IMG/VR virus record: IMGVR_UViG_3300042198_000097
Location: 1 to 26,905 of that record
DNA length: 26,905 nt
Strand: one strand, 5' to 3'
DNA from: a virus
The translations under genes and the position numbers were made by a program. The notes under the pieces are model-generated. The model worked only from the letters and a program-made list of their open reading frames with translations, was not told the origin of the DNA and did no database searches. How positions within the stretch are numbered: position 1 is the stretch's first letter; each line of letters begins with the position of its first letter. Of the stretch, positions 11,840 through 20,890 are shown in pieces.

Positions 11840-12650
11840 TTTCTGACTCCTTATCAACCTCAAGCTGCTTATGTCTGCATACGTAGCGCGTTACAGATTT
11901 CCAATACTCACCTTGGTAGACAAACAATTCGCTAAGTCGCTTACCTCCTATTGTGTGTAAAGATGTACTGGTTTTGCTATTTACCATTATAGCAACATGA
12001 TGAGTTTGAGTACCTTGTAAATTCATTAAAATTGCGTCATTATTCTGTATTGGTTCGTCGTATTCTAGTTTCCTAAATCCAGCTTTACTAAAGTTATTTT
12101 CAAATAAATCCCAGTCTGGTGACAATGTTTCCTCCACTGCTACACCTCTTACAAATTCTGGTATCTCTATACCTAAATAATAGCCATAATAAGCCCTAAA
12201 CAAAGAGTAGCAATCTGACCGGTTATACGCAAAAGGCCACTTTAAGTAGTAGTCTAAATCTTTTGGACTGTATTTATTTGGCACTAACGGAAAAGGATAT
12301 AAATTATTAGGGTCAAACCCGTCCCATTCATCAAACTTAGTGTGATATAGCAAATAAGCTGTTTTAGATGCTTTACTATTGGCAAGGTCTATAGCACCTA
12401 ATATACTAGGTTGTGTATCGCTCCAATGTGAATGATAAACCGCTTTAATGGTTGCATCTTCGTGTGTATCTAAAATAGAGTCTACTTCGTCTGGGCTAAT
12501 AACAAAACTTTCGGTAGGATTTTCGGCAGCGTTTAAGCATGGTATAACTAATTCTTGTTCATTGTATAGCAGCACTAATCCACAAGACTCTTGTTTGGGA
12601 GTTTTCTGACATTCCGTTTTTATGGTTTCTTTGGTTTCTATAGCAATCAT
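11775..12650 (-). CDS. Tail assembly protein K: JAB protease plus NlpC/P60 peptidase
   Basis: The protein has 291 residues. The N-terminal domain is JAB/MPN: E21 in ESCGLVLL, then HSH (73-75), followed by PS at 81-82 and D88, the metal-binding set (spacing after the Ser is longer than in classical JAMM). The second domain is NlpC/P60: RSDCYSLFRAYY with catalytic Cys147, HHVAIMV with His217/218 and a later His232. This double-domain architecture is that of lambda-like gpK, which acts at the tail tip and may open peptidoglycan on infection. Its start overlaps the preceding gene by four bases (ATGA). The C-terminal 50 residues are polar and overlap the acidic gene. Confidence 0.88.
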   Translation of the reverse strand: MIAIETKETIKTECQKTPKQESCGLVLLYNEQELVIPCLNAAENPTESFVISPDEVDSILDTHEDATIKAVYHSHWSDTQPSILGAIDLANSKASKTAYLLYHTKFDEWDGFDPNNLYPFPLVPNKYSPKDLDYYLKWPFAYNRSDCYSLFRAYYGYYLGIEIPEFVRGVAVEETLSPDWDLFENNFSKAGFRKLEYDEPIQNNDAILMNLQGTQTHHVAIMVNSKTSTSLHTIGGKRLSELFVYQGEYWKSVTRYVCRHKQLEVDKESENGKSGDYFRHIGQMQHKFLRL

Positions 12651-13408
12651 ATAAACAATATAGGTAGTGACGGATTTACGTTATTATAAATGCTTAGCTC
12701 AAATGCTTTTTTGCTAAGTGTAGCTGTTGGGTCTGTGAAAATAGTTTTGTCACCTACTAATGCAATTTTTATGGCATCAAATAATGTAGTTTGACCTTGC
12801 GGAAAATTGATAAATCCACTTGGAAACACATTACCCTGGAAATCACTAGCAACTGCTTTTGTAGCCCCGTTAATTTGACTTCCAGTAACAAACCATGGAA
12901 TTAATCGTTGAGGAAACGTATTCCCGTATCTAATGACATAAAATACGCATGTAGTCGTATTTGCAATACTAGAAAAATACGCAGACTGAAACCATACTGT
13001 TAAATCAGTATTTTGAGAAACGTCTGTCCGTGGTACTGCCAAATTATTTCTAATCTTGCTAGTAACAATTTTATTAGATACAGACGAATATACCTGCCCG
13101 TTAAACACACCGCTAGGCGTAACAGTCCAATCACTTACTAAAGAGCATTGTTTTAAATTTTGTCCAGTAGGTGACCACAGGAAATTGGTATTAACGTAAT
13201 TACGTAAGTTAATTAATAAAGTGTCTAACTGACTTTTAGGCATTACTGGGCTGTTAACGTCCCATTCCGATATTGGCTCCAACCCTTTGTTTTGAACTTG
13301 AGTGTAGTTATCTCCTAATTGTGTGGTCAGTCTAGGTAAAAATGTGCGCTGACTGACATTCCAAAGCGGACTTAATTCTAATGTTGGTAGCCAATATGAT
13401 TGTGTCAT
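12647..13408 (-). CDS. Tail tip protein with gpM-like N-terminal domain
   Basis: A 253-residue protein. Its first 105 residues (LPRLTTQLGDNYTQVQNKGLEP..., EWDV, QLDTLLINLRNYVNTNFLWSP, LVSDWTV) follow the layout of minor tail protein M domains: a GD.Y.Q turn, a helix, F.W(S/T)P, then a strand with W. The C-terminal half (DLTVWFQSAYFSSIANTTTCVFYVIRYG, PQRLIPWFVTGSQINGA) is beta-rich, unrecognised, and may be a receptor-facing or shaft domain. Stop and start overlap with the upstream gene (TAATG), and it overlaps K by four bases. A second gpM-like gene lies at 17756. Confidence 0.5.
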   Translation of the reverse strand: MTQSYWLPTLELSPLWNVSQRTFLPRLTTQLGDNYTQVQNKGLEPISEWDVNSPVMPKSQLDTLLINLRNYVNTNFLWSPTGQNLKQCSLVSDWTVTPSGVFNGQVYSSVSNKIVTSKIRNNLAVPRTDVSQNTDLTVWFQSAYFSSIANTTTCVFYVIRYGNTFPQRLIPWFVTGSQINGATKAVASDFQGNVFPSGFINFPQGQTTLFDAIKIALVGDKTIFTDPTATLSKKAFELSIYNNVNPSLPILFI

Positions 13409-13944
13409 TATACTGCTCCCGTATAGTATCCGACTGAATATACTATAGCATTAGCGGTTGTAGCTTGTAGATTAAAGGCTGTGTTAGCAGTTAATGCTAA
13501 CTCTCGTCTTTCTGGAAAAGTTACGCTATAAACGCTGTTTTGCGGTAACACAATACTTAATAGTGTAGTAGTTCCAGACCTAACGTTTATAGTAGTTGTA
13601 GTAGCGTTAATATTTTGAAAGATTAAATGCGTTATATATACAGTGTTTGACGCTCCTGGCGCAACTACAATATCTGTTCCAGTAGTATTGGCTAAAGTTG
13701 CATTGCTGTAAACTATAGCTGGTCTAGTAAAAGCATTTAAAAACCGTTTAAACAAAGATATAAGACTGAAAGAGCCAGTATTACTAGTGGCTGCGGTATC
13801 TGCTTTTAGTCCAACAGCACTCAATTCTGTATTGACTACAGAAACTGTAAAAACATCTGGATTAGCTGTTGTGCCTGCACCACCGTCTACTATATCTCTT
13901 TGCCTAACGCTACCAGTTCCGTCTACATAAGCGATTGAAGCCAT
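13408..13944 (-). CDS. Virion tail tip or fibre protein
   Basis: From ATG 13944 (MASIAYVDGTGSVRQRDIVDGG) the product has 178 residues. An ORF reading from 14037 would cross the shortened RNA element. The sequence is Thr/Ala/Asn-rich and beta-dominated, with TIVVAPGASNTVYITHLIFQNINATTTTINVRSGTTTLLSIVLPQNSVYSVTF. This pattern is seen in phage proteins of the tail-tip or head-decoration type. No enzyme motif is present. It lies between the FN3-like gene and the gpM-like gene, so a distal tail role is inferred. The leader is element copy 4, with AGGGAAC five bases before the ATG. Confidence 0.55.
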   Translation of the reverse strand: MASIAYVDGTGSVRQRDIVDGGAGTTANPDVFTVSVVNTELSAVGLKADTAATSNTGSFSLISLFKRFLNAFTRPAIVYSNATLANTTGTDIVVAPGASNTVYITHLIFQNINATTTTINVRSGTTTLLSIVLPQNSVYSVTFPERRELALTANTAFNLQATTANAIVYSVGYYTGAV

Positions 13945-13947
13945 ATT

Positions 13948-14012
13948 GTTCCCTATTTGATGGTAGTAATCCCGCCCGAACTGCGGTACATTTTTATTGT
14001 AGCACAGATTTC
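13948..14012 (-). ncRNA. Structured RNA element, copy 4 (internally deleted)
   Basis: On the minus strand it has the 5' part of the element (AATCTGTGCTACAAT, then GTACCGCAGTTCGGGCGGGA) joined directly to the 3' end (ACCATCAAATAGGGAAC). The 90-base middle is missing. It forms the leader of the following tail gene, three bases before the start codon. Confidence 0.55.
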
Positions 14013-14037
14013 TGGTTTCGGAAATCCTTTCAAACAC

Positions 14038-14484
14038 CTAAAAATCTATAGCAAATATCAACGAATTACTTCTATCAGAAAATACTAATGCACCTGAAAC
14101 ACCTTGTGCAAAAGACTCAACCCAGTCAGAGGTAGTACCACCAAATACAACCGTTCTTATGCGTACAAAATAAGTTGAAAAAGCGATATTAGGAAAAGTC
14201 ATAAAAGTATCTTTTACTCTTGTGCGTAAATTCCACTCTTGATTCTCTCCACTTTTGACTTCTACATCATAACCGATAGTCCATGGGCTTTTGGTGGTAA
14301 TTCCGTCTTGTGTAATAGTTGGAGCATCCCAATTTACATCTAAATTATATAACTTAACTGAATTTTGCGCAACAGCTGCGGTAAGTGTAGGTATATACCT
14401 ACGCGAAGTTTTTATGTTTGTAACTCCTAGACCTGGTATTGGTGCGGCTATTCTTTCTGGTAGTGGATCAAATTCCCATGCCAT
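14038..14484 (-). CDS. FN3-like tail tip protein following J
   Basis: A 148-residue protein. The portion VKLYNLDVNWDAPTITQ..., then WTIGYDVEVKSGENQEWNLRTRVKDTFMTFPNIAFSTYFVRIRTV.... has the strand order and W/Y spacing of a fibronectin type III domain (YDVEVK...YFVRIRTV). In lambda-like phages such domains extend the C-terminus of J; here one is on a separate gene whose start overlaps the J stop (TAATG). It may therefore be a split part of J, presenting the host-binding end. Confidence 0.6.
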   Translation of the reverse strand: MAWEFDPLPERIAAPIPGLGVTNIKTSRRYIPTLTAAVAQNSVKLYNLDVNWDAPTITQDGITTKSPWTIGYDVEVKSGENQEWNLRTRVKDTFMTFPNIAFSTYFVRIRTVVFGGTTSDWVESFAQGVSGALVFSDRSNSLIFAIDF

Positions 14485-17159
14485 TATAATAAACTCATTC
14501 CATCGATTAAACTATACTTGCTACTATTATACTCTACCGCTAGTATTTCGTGCATACCTTCTATAGAATCTTGCACTGGAGACCGGTTAATCACTCTATA
14601 AATTGTATTAGACAATGTGCCACCTTGAATTATCCAATTAGACTCTGGTGGCGGAACATCAGCACCAAAGCCTGGAGATTGTAAGTTTAGCACAGTTAAA
14701 TTATTACCAGTGCTAGTAATAGTTGCTTCTTTAACCTCAAATCTTAATTTCTGTTCTTGTACGGGGTCATTCTCTAACACAGCTGCATCAACTCCATTAG
14801 GAACTGGCGGCACTAGTTTACTAGTTGTTACTGTAATTTTATAAGTTGTACCAGTTGCTAAATCTACTGGACTATCTAGTGTTACTGAAGTTGCAGTTGC
14901 AGATTTAATAATGCCCGCATATCTAGCAGCTGTTCTTTTAGAATCGTATATGCGTATTAAGTCACCTGGTTTTACGTAGGCTGCAAAGGCTCTAGCTTTA
15001 AAAGTTACAGATTCTTGTTCCATTCTATTAGTTAAAAGTGCTGCAACACCTGCTCGTCTAGCTTGTCCTCTAGAACTACATGCTATAGCGTCTATTTCTA
15101 ATTCCCTGACACCCCATTTAGCTATTCCAATTGGGTCTTCTACCACCTCTACAGCTTTTTTGTAAAAATCTAAAGGATTAAGATAACTTACTACTGCTAC
15201 AGTTTTCCTAGACTTTAATCCACTTCTACTATACGTAAAAGAACCCTCCTCTATGTCTGCTTGTGTAAACTGATGCACCACACTACCACTAGCATCTGCC
15301 GCAAAAGACACTACTCCAGCTTGCCAGTAAGCAAAGCCTCTAAATATTGATACTAAGTTTTGTATAACCTGATACGCTTCTACTTTGCCTTCTAGCTTAA
15401 CATTGCAGCTAAATCGTGGCTCAGATTTACCGCTACCATCTGACACCAATTCGTTGCAATATTTACTAATTTCGTATAAACCCCATTTATCTATCTGACT
15501 AGTATCAATATAATTACCTAATCCGTATCTAGTGTTTGTTAATAAATCGTACAATATCCATGCTGGGTCACTACATGCGGTTGGTTCTTGATCCTCGTTT
15601 TTACCAGGGATAAAGTTTCCATTCCAGTTGCCATTAAAAGTTAAATATCTTGTTTGAGGGTTATTTGATTGTCCTAAAGAATTGTAGGTATGTATCGTAG
15701 CGTTAGATGGTATTTGGATTATTCTGCCGGCTAGTTTAATAGCAACTGATGGAATTTGTTGAAAATATTCAGTATTAAATTTAAACCCAGCTATAGCAGT
15801 ATTAGGATAGTTTAAAGTGGTAAACGTGACCTGTGTATAACTTACCCACGTTATTTCTTGCTGAGTATTTGGGTTATTAGCTTCTGGTGTATCTTTATAA
15901 ACTCTAATCTGAAAAGTATTGTTATTTGAATTTGGCGCTGTTGAAACAGGTATTAAAAAATCTACTTCTGTAGGACTAGGATATCTTCCTTCAAAAAAAC
16001 TATTTACTTTGTTAACAAATCCATTACCGCGCTCATTAACGTCAATTCTAAAATTTACTCTTTCTCCATAAGTGTTACCTTGGTCATCAAAGCGTTGTAA
16101 CGTAAATGCAAGTTTAACTTTTATAGATTTTACAGTTTCACTTGTAAATTGCCTGGTAATTTCTAAGTTGTTTTTTACTGCTACTTGTACTGGTGTTTCT
16201 AGGGATACTTGTTTATTAAATCCAACACTAGTTCCCCAATATTTATTTAAATTAAGATTTACTTGAAAGTATTTGCCGTTGCTAAGATTATTTAATACTA
16301 TTATTTCTGCATTGTACCCATCCTCTATTAACGGAAGTGGCTGATATAAATAGTAATCATAAAGAGGATATCCGTAGTCATAAGCAGTTCCTCTAAACGT
16401 TTCTATACCTCTAATCTCGCCTCCCAATGACAGTTTTTCTATTTTAATTTTTACAAATGTTTTTGGAGTGCTAAAACTTATTTCCGGAGTACGTTTAGTA
16501 GACGATGATGTTAAATAGTATGCTATTGCAGTTATACTACCGCCATCGCTAGTGACTCCCACCTCAACGCTTGTTACGTTGATAGAACTTGCAAAATCGT
16601 TTCCTCCAACAACCTCTTCATAATATGGAGTCCAACCGGAGTCATCTTGATTAAAAGTGTAGCTAAGCCTAAATTTTATTCCAGGAAAAACCAGACGATT
16701 AGCATTGCCAACTATAATATAAAAAGAACTGCTTGGAACAAATGCCTCTAAAATTACTTCAAAAAATAAACGAGTTATACCGATATCTGGATTATTATAA
16801 GTAAAAACTTGTGGAACATCATTGTAGTTAGGTAGCCCAGTTGCAGTTGGCGCAAAATCTCTTTGTCCTGTATTAAAATCTATGACGTTTTGTATTTGAG
16901 ATCCAGGTCTAAAGTGAAATTCATAGTCTTTAAAGTTGTAGCTGTCATTAGCATTTTGGATTGGAACTTCATCTAAATAGACACCTTTTACCCCGCCAAT
17001 TGAGCCTTCAATTTCTCCTTCACATAAAGCACCTAAAATATAAGCAGTAGAAGTAGACCGTCCGCTAACTGGGGTTTGAGTTCTACTAGCAGCATTTTTA
17101 GCACCTCCAAAACTACCAGAAAACCCTTTAGACTTTTCTCTATTTATTTTTTTGGACAT
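14484..17159 (-). CDS. Tail tip / host specificity protein J
   Basis: The protein has 891 residues, at the short end for gpJ (lambda has 1,132). The N-terminus begins with basic KKINREKSKGFSGSFGGAKNAASRT and STAYILGALCEGEIEGSIGGVKGVYLDEVPI, the hub-forming segment typical of J. The centre carries the phage-tail baseplate-hub fold with PAWILYDLLTNTRYGLGNYID, followed by SKYCNELVSDGSGKSEPRFSCNVKLEGKVEAYQVIQNLVSIFRGFAYWQAGVVSF. The latter is the diagnostic gp27-like region of J. It continues to YSRSGLKSRKTVAVVSYLNP and FKARAFAAYVKPGDLIRIYD. The C-terminal fibre repeats of lambda J are absent; an FN3-like gene follows instead. Directly upstream is gene I, in the order I-J known from lambda. Confidence 0.9.
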   Translation of the reverse strand: MSKKINREKSKGFSGSFGGAKNAASRTQTPVSGRSTSTAYILGALCEGEIEGSIGGVKGVYLDEVPIQNANDSYNFKDYEFHFRPGSQIQNVIDFNTGQRDFAPTATGLPNYNDVPQVFTYNNPDIGITRLFFEVILEAFVPSSSFYIIVGNANRLVFPGIKFRLSYTFNQDDSGWTPYYEEVVGGNDFASSINVTSVEVGVTSDGGSITAIAYYLTSSSTKRTPEISFSTPKTFVKIKIEKLSLGGEIRGIETFRGTAYDYGYPLYDYYLYQPLPLIEDGYNAEIIVLNNLSNGKYFQVNLNLNKYWGTSVGFNKQVSLETPVQVAVKNNLEITRQFTSETVKSIKVKLAFTLQRFDDQGNTYGERVNFRIDVNERGNGFVNKVNSFFEGRYPSPTEVDFLIPVSTAPNSNNNTFQIRVYKDTPEANNPNTQQEITWVSYTQVTFTTLNYPNTAIAGFKFNTEYFQQIPSVAIKLAGRIIQIPSNATIHTYNSLGQSNNPQTRYLTFNGNWNGNFIPGKNEDQEPTACSDPAWILYDLLTNTRYGLGNYIDTSQIDKWGLYEISKYCNELVSDGSGKSEPRFSCNVKLEGKVEAYQVIQNLVSIFRGFAYWQAGVVSFAADASGSVVHQFTQADIEEGSFTYSRSGLKSRKTVAVVSYLNPLDFYKKAVEVVEDPIGIAKWGVRELEIDAIACSSRGQARRAGVAALLTNRMEQESVTFKARAFAAYVKPGDLIRIYDSKRTAARYAGIIKSATATSVTLDSPVDLATGTTYKITVTTSKLVPPVPNGVDAAVLENDPVQEQKLRFEVKEATITSTGNNLTVLNLQSPGFGADVPPPESNWIIQGGTLSNTIYRVINRSPVQDSIEGMHEILAVEYNSSKYSLIDGMSLL

Positions 17160-17165
17160 ACTTAA

Positions 17166-17753
17166 CTACCTAACAATATTGGAGTCTAATTTAACAGATA
17201 TTGGTACTATACCAACCATCATTATACCATACACTACTGGCACACGCCCACCTTCTCCAGCATTTTCTAATGGACTAAAACTATTAGACTGCTTTTCTTC
17301 TTTGTCTGGCTCTTTTTTAGGCTGAAAAATTGATAAAATACCACTTAATAACAAATAGCTACCTACTGTCGCAAGTTGTGACGCAGTAAATAGTGTATTA
17401 CCTAATTTAATTCCTATCGCTGGTAAAACAAAGGCAGCAGCAATGAGACCTACACCAGCTAATATTTGCCACCACTGAGTACCCTCTCCACCTGCACCCA
17501 TAAATATTGGCACAATTCTAATAGATTTAACTTTTTTAGCTATTGGGCAAATTAACTCTGGTTCTCCCACTTGCTGATGTCCGACGTATACTTTATAATA
17601 TACACCACGACTACTAGATTTTTGTAAGTAATCAAAGAACCCGTCGAAGTTAGCCTTTAATGCGCGTATAGCCTCTCCTACAGTAGATACAGCTAAGTCA
17701 ATAGTATCTATAAATAAATCTGCTAATTCACCTTCTAGCCTAATTGTCATCAT
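17166..17753 (-). CDS. Tail assembly protein I
   Basis: The protein has 195 residues, close to lambda gpI (223). It starts MTIRLEGELADLF with a ubiquitin-like strand-helix (VSTVGEAIRALKANF), then PIAKKVKSIRIVPIFMGAGG. A hydrophobic central segment follows (WWQILAGVGLIAAAFVLPAIGIKLGNTLF), as in I proteins, with a C-terminal GEGGRVPVVYGIMMVGIVPISVKLDS. It is needed for tail tip assembly and is not retained in the mature virion in lambda. AAAGGA lies seven bases before the ATG. The start codon is only two bases from the start of the divergent M-like gene, so its promoter must lie within that gene. Confidence 0.85.
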   Translation of the reverse strand: MMTIRLEGELADLFIDTIDLAVSTVGEAIRALKANFDGFFDYLQKSSSRGVYYKVYVGHQQVGEPELICPIAKKVKSIRIVPIFMGAGGEGTQWWQILAGVGLIAAAFVLPAIGIKLGNTLFTASQLATVGSYLLLSGILSIFQPKKEPDKEEKQSNSFSPLENAGEGGRVPVVYGIMMVGIVPISVKLDSNIVR

Positions 17754-17755
17754 AT

Positions 17756-18121
17756 ATGGTTTTTCCTTTAATTCCGCTTATACCTAATTGGGATAATTCT
17801 ATCACAGAAGTTCCTGCATTAAATATATCCAAGTTTGGAGATAATGGTGTAGAGGGTCGCTCTAGTAAGTATACCATAAATCCTACCACATCTTCTTGGA
17901 GTATATCAGTTAATCTACCCAATAACAAAGCGTTAGCAGTAGATGCTTTTTTAAAAGAAAGAAATGGCAGAGCATTTAGATTGTCGTTAGACAGTTTGGA
18001 TGGCACTACAGATGATGGTAATTTATATGCGTGCAGCGAATGGTCTGTACAAATACTAAATGATACTACTTCTGGATTTACAGCAACTTTTGAGCAGGTT
18101 AGGAGATTTTTGGATATTTAA
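17756..18121 (+). CDS. Minor tail protein M-like, on the opposite strand
   Basis: From ATG 17756 the protein has 121 residues (lambda gpM has 109). It shows the family pattern: a leading FPLIPLIPNWDN, then ISKFGDNGVEGRS, YTINPTTSSWSISVNLPNNKALAVDAFLKERNGRAFRLS, YACSEWSVQIL and ATFEQVRRF. The TTG at 17744 is an alternative start, but neither start has a Shine-Dalgarno sequence. In lambda-like phages M sits between tape measure and L on the same strand. Here it stands alone, divergent from gene I and convergent with the helicase three bases away. The minus-strand ORF lying over it is a shadow. Confidence 0.75.
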   Translation: MVFPLIPLIPNWDNSITEVPALNISKFGDNGVEGRSSKYTINPTTSSWSISVNLPNNKALAVDAFLKERNGRAFRLSLDSLDGTTDDGNLYACSEWSVQILNDTTSGFTATFEQVRRFLDI

Positions 18122-18123
18122 TG

Positions 18124-19857
18124 CTAAGCACTTTTGATATTCTTGATACGGAAAAACTCGGTGGCTTCGTCTATTGCAAAATTAAGTAGTGCTGCTTCCT
18201 GTGGGGAGTTGACTTCTAGTATTTTACGTCCATAGCTAAACGCTATCTCACTCCAGTTACCGCATAGTTTTGGAACTTCTAGAATATCCCACCAGTTAAT
18301 CTCCTCTAGCTGTCTGTAGTATCTATCCCCAAACTCCCGTCTTAAATGCGTATGTATCCATCCATCCGGTGCAGCTGGTTTAAGTTTCTTTAGATATCGC
18401 AAGTATTCTTGTTTGTTTGCTTCTACAAGATTGGGATGAGGATTTTTAGGCATTCTAAATATGCAGTTGTAATAGTATCGGTCTTTGGGGCTATGTCCGT
18501 ACCGTTCTGCAAATAACCAAAATACTCGTGGTACACTGCGTTTAGCATTGTAGGCTTTTTTGACTTGCGCCCGTAAGTAACCAATTTTCTCCTTTTCCTC
18601 ATCGCTTAGAATCTCGCCAAAAACCACGTCTTCTCCAGATTGGTCTTCCATATCCTTTTCAAATATATGCCCACATTCTGGACAGATTTTAGCAAAACTA
18701 GGAACCTTTGCCTGACAATTTGGGCAAGTTTTCATTGGCATCTCGCCTTCTTGTGGTTCTCTGGAGGCACATAGTGGAGTTTTGTGTTTAGCGGTTGATA
18801 ATTTTAATCGCTGACAGTTTTCCCCAAAGTCTAATATAAACGCGTCTGTCTTGCCTTCAAACAGCCTTAGAGCGCGTCCTGCCATCTGCACCCATAAGGC
18901 TCTAGATTTTGTAGGGCGTGCCACTATAGTACAGTCACAAGACGGTTCGTCAAATCCTTCGGTTAATACCGCTACAGAAGTTATGATTTGTGTTACGCCT
19001 TGCTTAAATCTTTTATAGATTCCATTCCGGGTTACTTCCGGTAAGTCGCCAGAAATGACTTCACTTGGTATATTAGCGCTATTAAATTGTTCCGCCAAGT
19101 TCTGTGCCTGCTTAACACCAGCACAAAATGCTATGGCTTTACGTGTGGGACAAATATTCAGGAACTCTTTGACCACTGACTCGTTCAATTCCTCACCGCA
19201 AACCAACTCTAAGCTAGATTGCGTAAACTCACCGTCTTTAGACTCTAGTTGGCTGTAGTCAATTAGCCCGTTATAACCAAAATGACGTGCCTCCACTAAG
19301 TGTCCCTGGTCTATAAGTTGTTGTGGATATGGTGCGCGCACTATCCCCTGAAAGAACGTACAAAAACCCTCTGTCTTCTTGGTACGCCATGGAGTGGCAC
19401 TAAGTCCCAAAAACATGCAACTAGATAAAAATGTTAACCCGTTACTGTAATATTCTTGTATACGCCTAAATGTAGAGTAATAGGCGGTGGTATGTGCCTC
19501 GTCTAATATTACTAGTCCTATTTCTTGTGGTAAATGCTTACGTTTAGCAATTGTCTGTAGCATAGCTATTTGTATTGGGCATCCATAGCTAGGCTCGTAA
19601 TTTGGTGCTATAACACCTATTTGGTCTAATTTAATGCCATAAGCTTTAACTAGCGTGTTTACCGTCTGTTCTATCAATTTGGTACGGTGAACCAAAAATA
19701 GTACCCTACGCCCCTTCGTAAGTGCGTCTGCAATAATCTTAGACGAGATATGCGTCTTGCCTGCTCCCGTGGGCGCATACACTAACACAGACCGTAAGCC
19801 ACTACGGTACATTGCATAGACCTCACTTACCACTTTTTGCTGGTATTCTCTTAACAT
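18124..19857 (-). CDS. SF2 DNA/RNA helicase with zinc ribbon
   Basis: The protein has 577 residues. Helicase motifs in order: LREYQQKVV (Q motif region), Walker A APTGAGKT (28-35), Walker B LDEAH (117-121), SAT (152-154) and, in the second RecA domain, VAVLTEGFDEP and motif VI QMAGRALR (323-330). A zinc ribbon CPNC...CPEC follows (377-394). A C-terminal extension of about 170 residues contains KIGYLRAQVKKAYN and DRYYYNCIFRMPK. This architecture matches the phage and restriction-like superfamily 2 helicases of the RAD25/UvrB-like class often encoded with replication genes. The promoter at 19888-19916 and AAGGTAGTT before the ATG support the start. It is intercalated in the tail region, so probably an early gene inserted there. 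Confidence 0.85.
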   Translation of the reverse strand: MLREYQQKVVSEVYAMYRSGLRSVLVYAPTGAGKTHISSKIIADALTKGRRVLFLVHRTKLIEQTVNTLVKAYGIKLDQIGVIAPNYEPSYGCPIQIAMLQTIAKRKHLPQEIGLVILDEAHTTAYYSTFRRIQEYYSNGLTFLSSCMFLGLSATPWRTKKTEGFCTFFQGIVRAPYPQQLIDQGHLVEARHFGYNGLIDYSQLESKDGEFTQSSLELVCGEELNESVVKEFLNICPTRKAIAFCAGVKQAQNLAEQFNSANIPSEVISGDLPEVTRNGIYKRFKQGVTQIITSVAVLTEGFDEPSCDCTIVARPTKSRALWVQMAGRALRLFEGKTDAFILDFGENCQRLKLSTAKHKTPLCASREPQEGEMPMKTCPNCQAKVPSFAKICPECGHIFEKDMEDQSGEDVVFGEILSDEEKEKIGYLRAQVKKAYNAKRSVPRVFWLFAERYGHSPKDRYYYNCIFRMPKNPHPNLVEANKQEYLRYLKKLKPAAPDGWIHTHLRREFGDRYYRQLEEINWWDILEVPKLCGNWSEIAFSYGRKILEVNSPQEAALLNFAIDEATEFFRIKNIKSA

Positions 19858-19887
19858 AACTACCTTTTCCTGCTTTCTGTGCTTATT

Positions 19888-19916
19888 ATTCTATTTAGTT
19901 TTCCCGTGTTTGTCAA
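19888..19916 (-). promoter_or_regulatory. Promoter of the helicase gene
   Basis: Minus strand: TTGACA (19916-19911), a 17-bp spacer and TAGAAT (19893-19888), near-consensus sigma70. It predicts a 24-base leader ahead of ATG 19857. Confidence 0.75.
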
Positions 19917-19990
19917 GTAGTTTTAGTAAAGATTTTTTGATATTATGACCATAAAACAGAAAAAACAGGAATAAACGAGGTAAAACAGAA

Positions 19991-20890
19991 ATGGCTAAAC
20001 CCATTAAAAAATTGCAAAATCTGTTAAATCAGATACAGGTTGGAAATTCTTGGACTACGGGAGAAACCGCATTAGATAAAACGGAAGACCAAATCCGTAA
20101 TATTATTTTTGGGTGCCATCATGTTCCAGATACCGTTTGGGACGTTTGGGATTACAGTCCACCTAGTGCTTTGACTTATGCCCTAGATATCAATAACTCT
20201 AGGAAATATGCCTATAAAATAATAGAGATGCTTAAACGCTATGAAGATATGCCGTATAAGCAGATACATTATAAAAGTATATGTAAATTAGTGTGGTCTA
20301 TATTTCAGTATGATCCAGAAAGTGCGTGCAGATATCTAGCCACGATGCAACAAAGACAAGGTTTTGTACCAAGTTACTACGATGAATTGGTGCATCAACA
20401 TAAGAAGTTTGATGAAAAAGCCGGACTTAACAGTTTTTTCTCTTACAATGCAGATTTAGAGGAGGTAGGATTAGATGAAAGAGCTTTAATATTAGGCTTT
20501 TCTGACCTTAATACGCTAAATATTTTAAATGGTAAAAAAACCATAGAGCTACGTAAAAATAAACCACGGTTTTTGGATTTTGTGCTTATTTATAACCGTG
20601 AAACTAAACATATTGTAGGGAGCTTCAACGGGTCTTTGATTTGCAAAAAATCTATTAAAGACTGGGAGGAACTACAGACTGAGCTAAATATGTCTACTAT
20701 AGAAATAAGCAGCTACTTAAATGTTTACATGGGTTACGGGATTACAATTAAAAACGTTAAGAAGTTTGTAAAACCGATTCCCCATAGTGCTATACCGGGA
20801 TTTAATACTACTGCTGCCAACAAAGAGTTTCGCTATCTAAGTTCTAGTCAGATCAATTCCTGTCGTTCCTATCAAAGTTTTCTTGAATAG
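19991..20890 (+). CDS. ASCH-domain (PUA-like) protein
   Basis: The protein has 299 residues. The C-terminal half is an ASCH domain, a PUA-like beta barrel: LNTLNILNGKKTIELRKNKP (174-192) with the signature GxKxxExR, then FVLIYNRETKHIVGSFNGSLI, and YMGYGITIKNVKKFVKPIPHSAI near the end. ASCH proteins are thought to bind RNA or modified bases. The N-terminal 160 residues are helical and unrecognised (ALDINNSRKYAYKIIEML..., SACRYLATMQQRQGF). The start has GAGG eleven bases upstream. The neighbouring HNH gene lies in the same direction; the last codon overlaps the RNA element copy 3. It could regulate RNA or protect modified DNA, but this is open. Confidence 0.65.
   Translation: MAKPIKKLQNLLNQIQVGNSWTTGETALDKTEDQIRNIIFGCHHVPDTVWDVWDYSPPSALTYALDINNSRKYAYKIIEMLKRYEDMPYKQIHYKSICKLVWSIFQYDPESACRYLATMQQRQGFVPSYYDELVHQHKKFDEKAGLNSFFSYNADLEEVGLDERALILGFSDLNTLNILNGKKTIELRKNKPRFLDFVLIYNRETKHIVGSFNGSLICKKSIKDWEELQTELNMSTIEISSYLNVYMGYGITIKNVKKFVKPIPHSAIPGFNTTAANKEFRYLSSSQINSCRSYQSFLE

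Noticed and set aside
17740-18006. Open frame on the minus strand over the M-like gene
   Set aside because: The plus-strand frame has clear gpM family features; the minus frame is its shadow.
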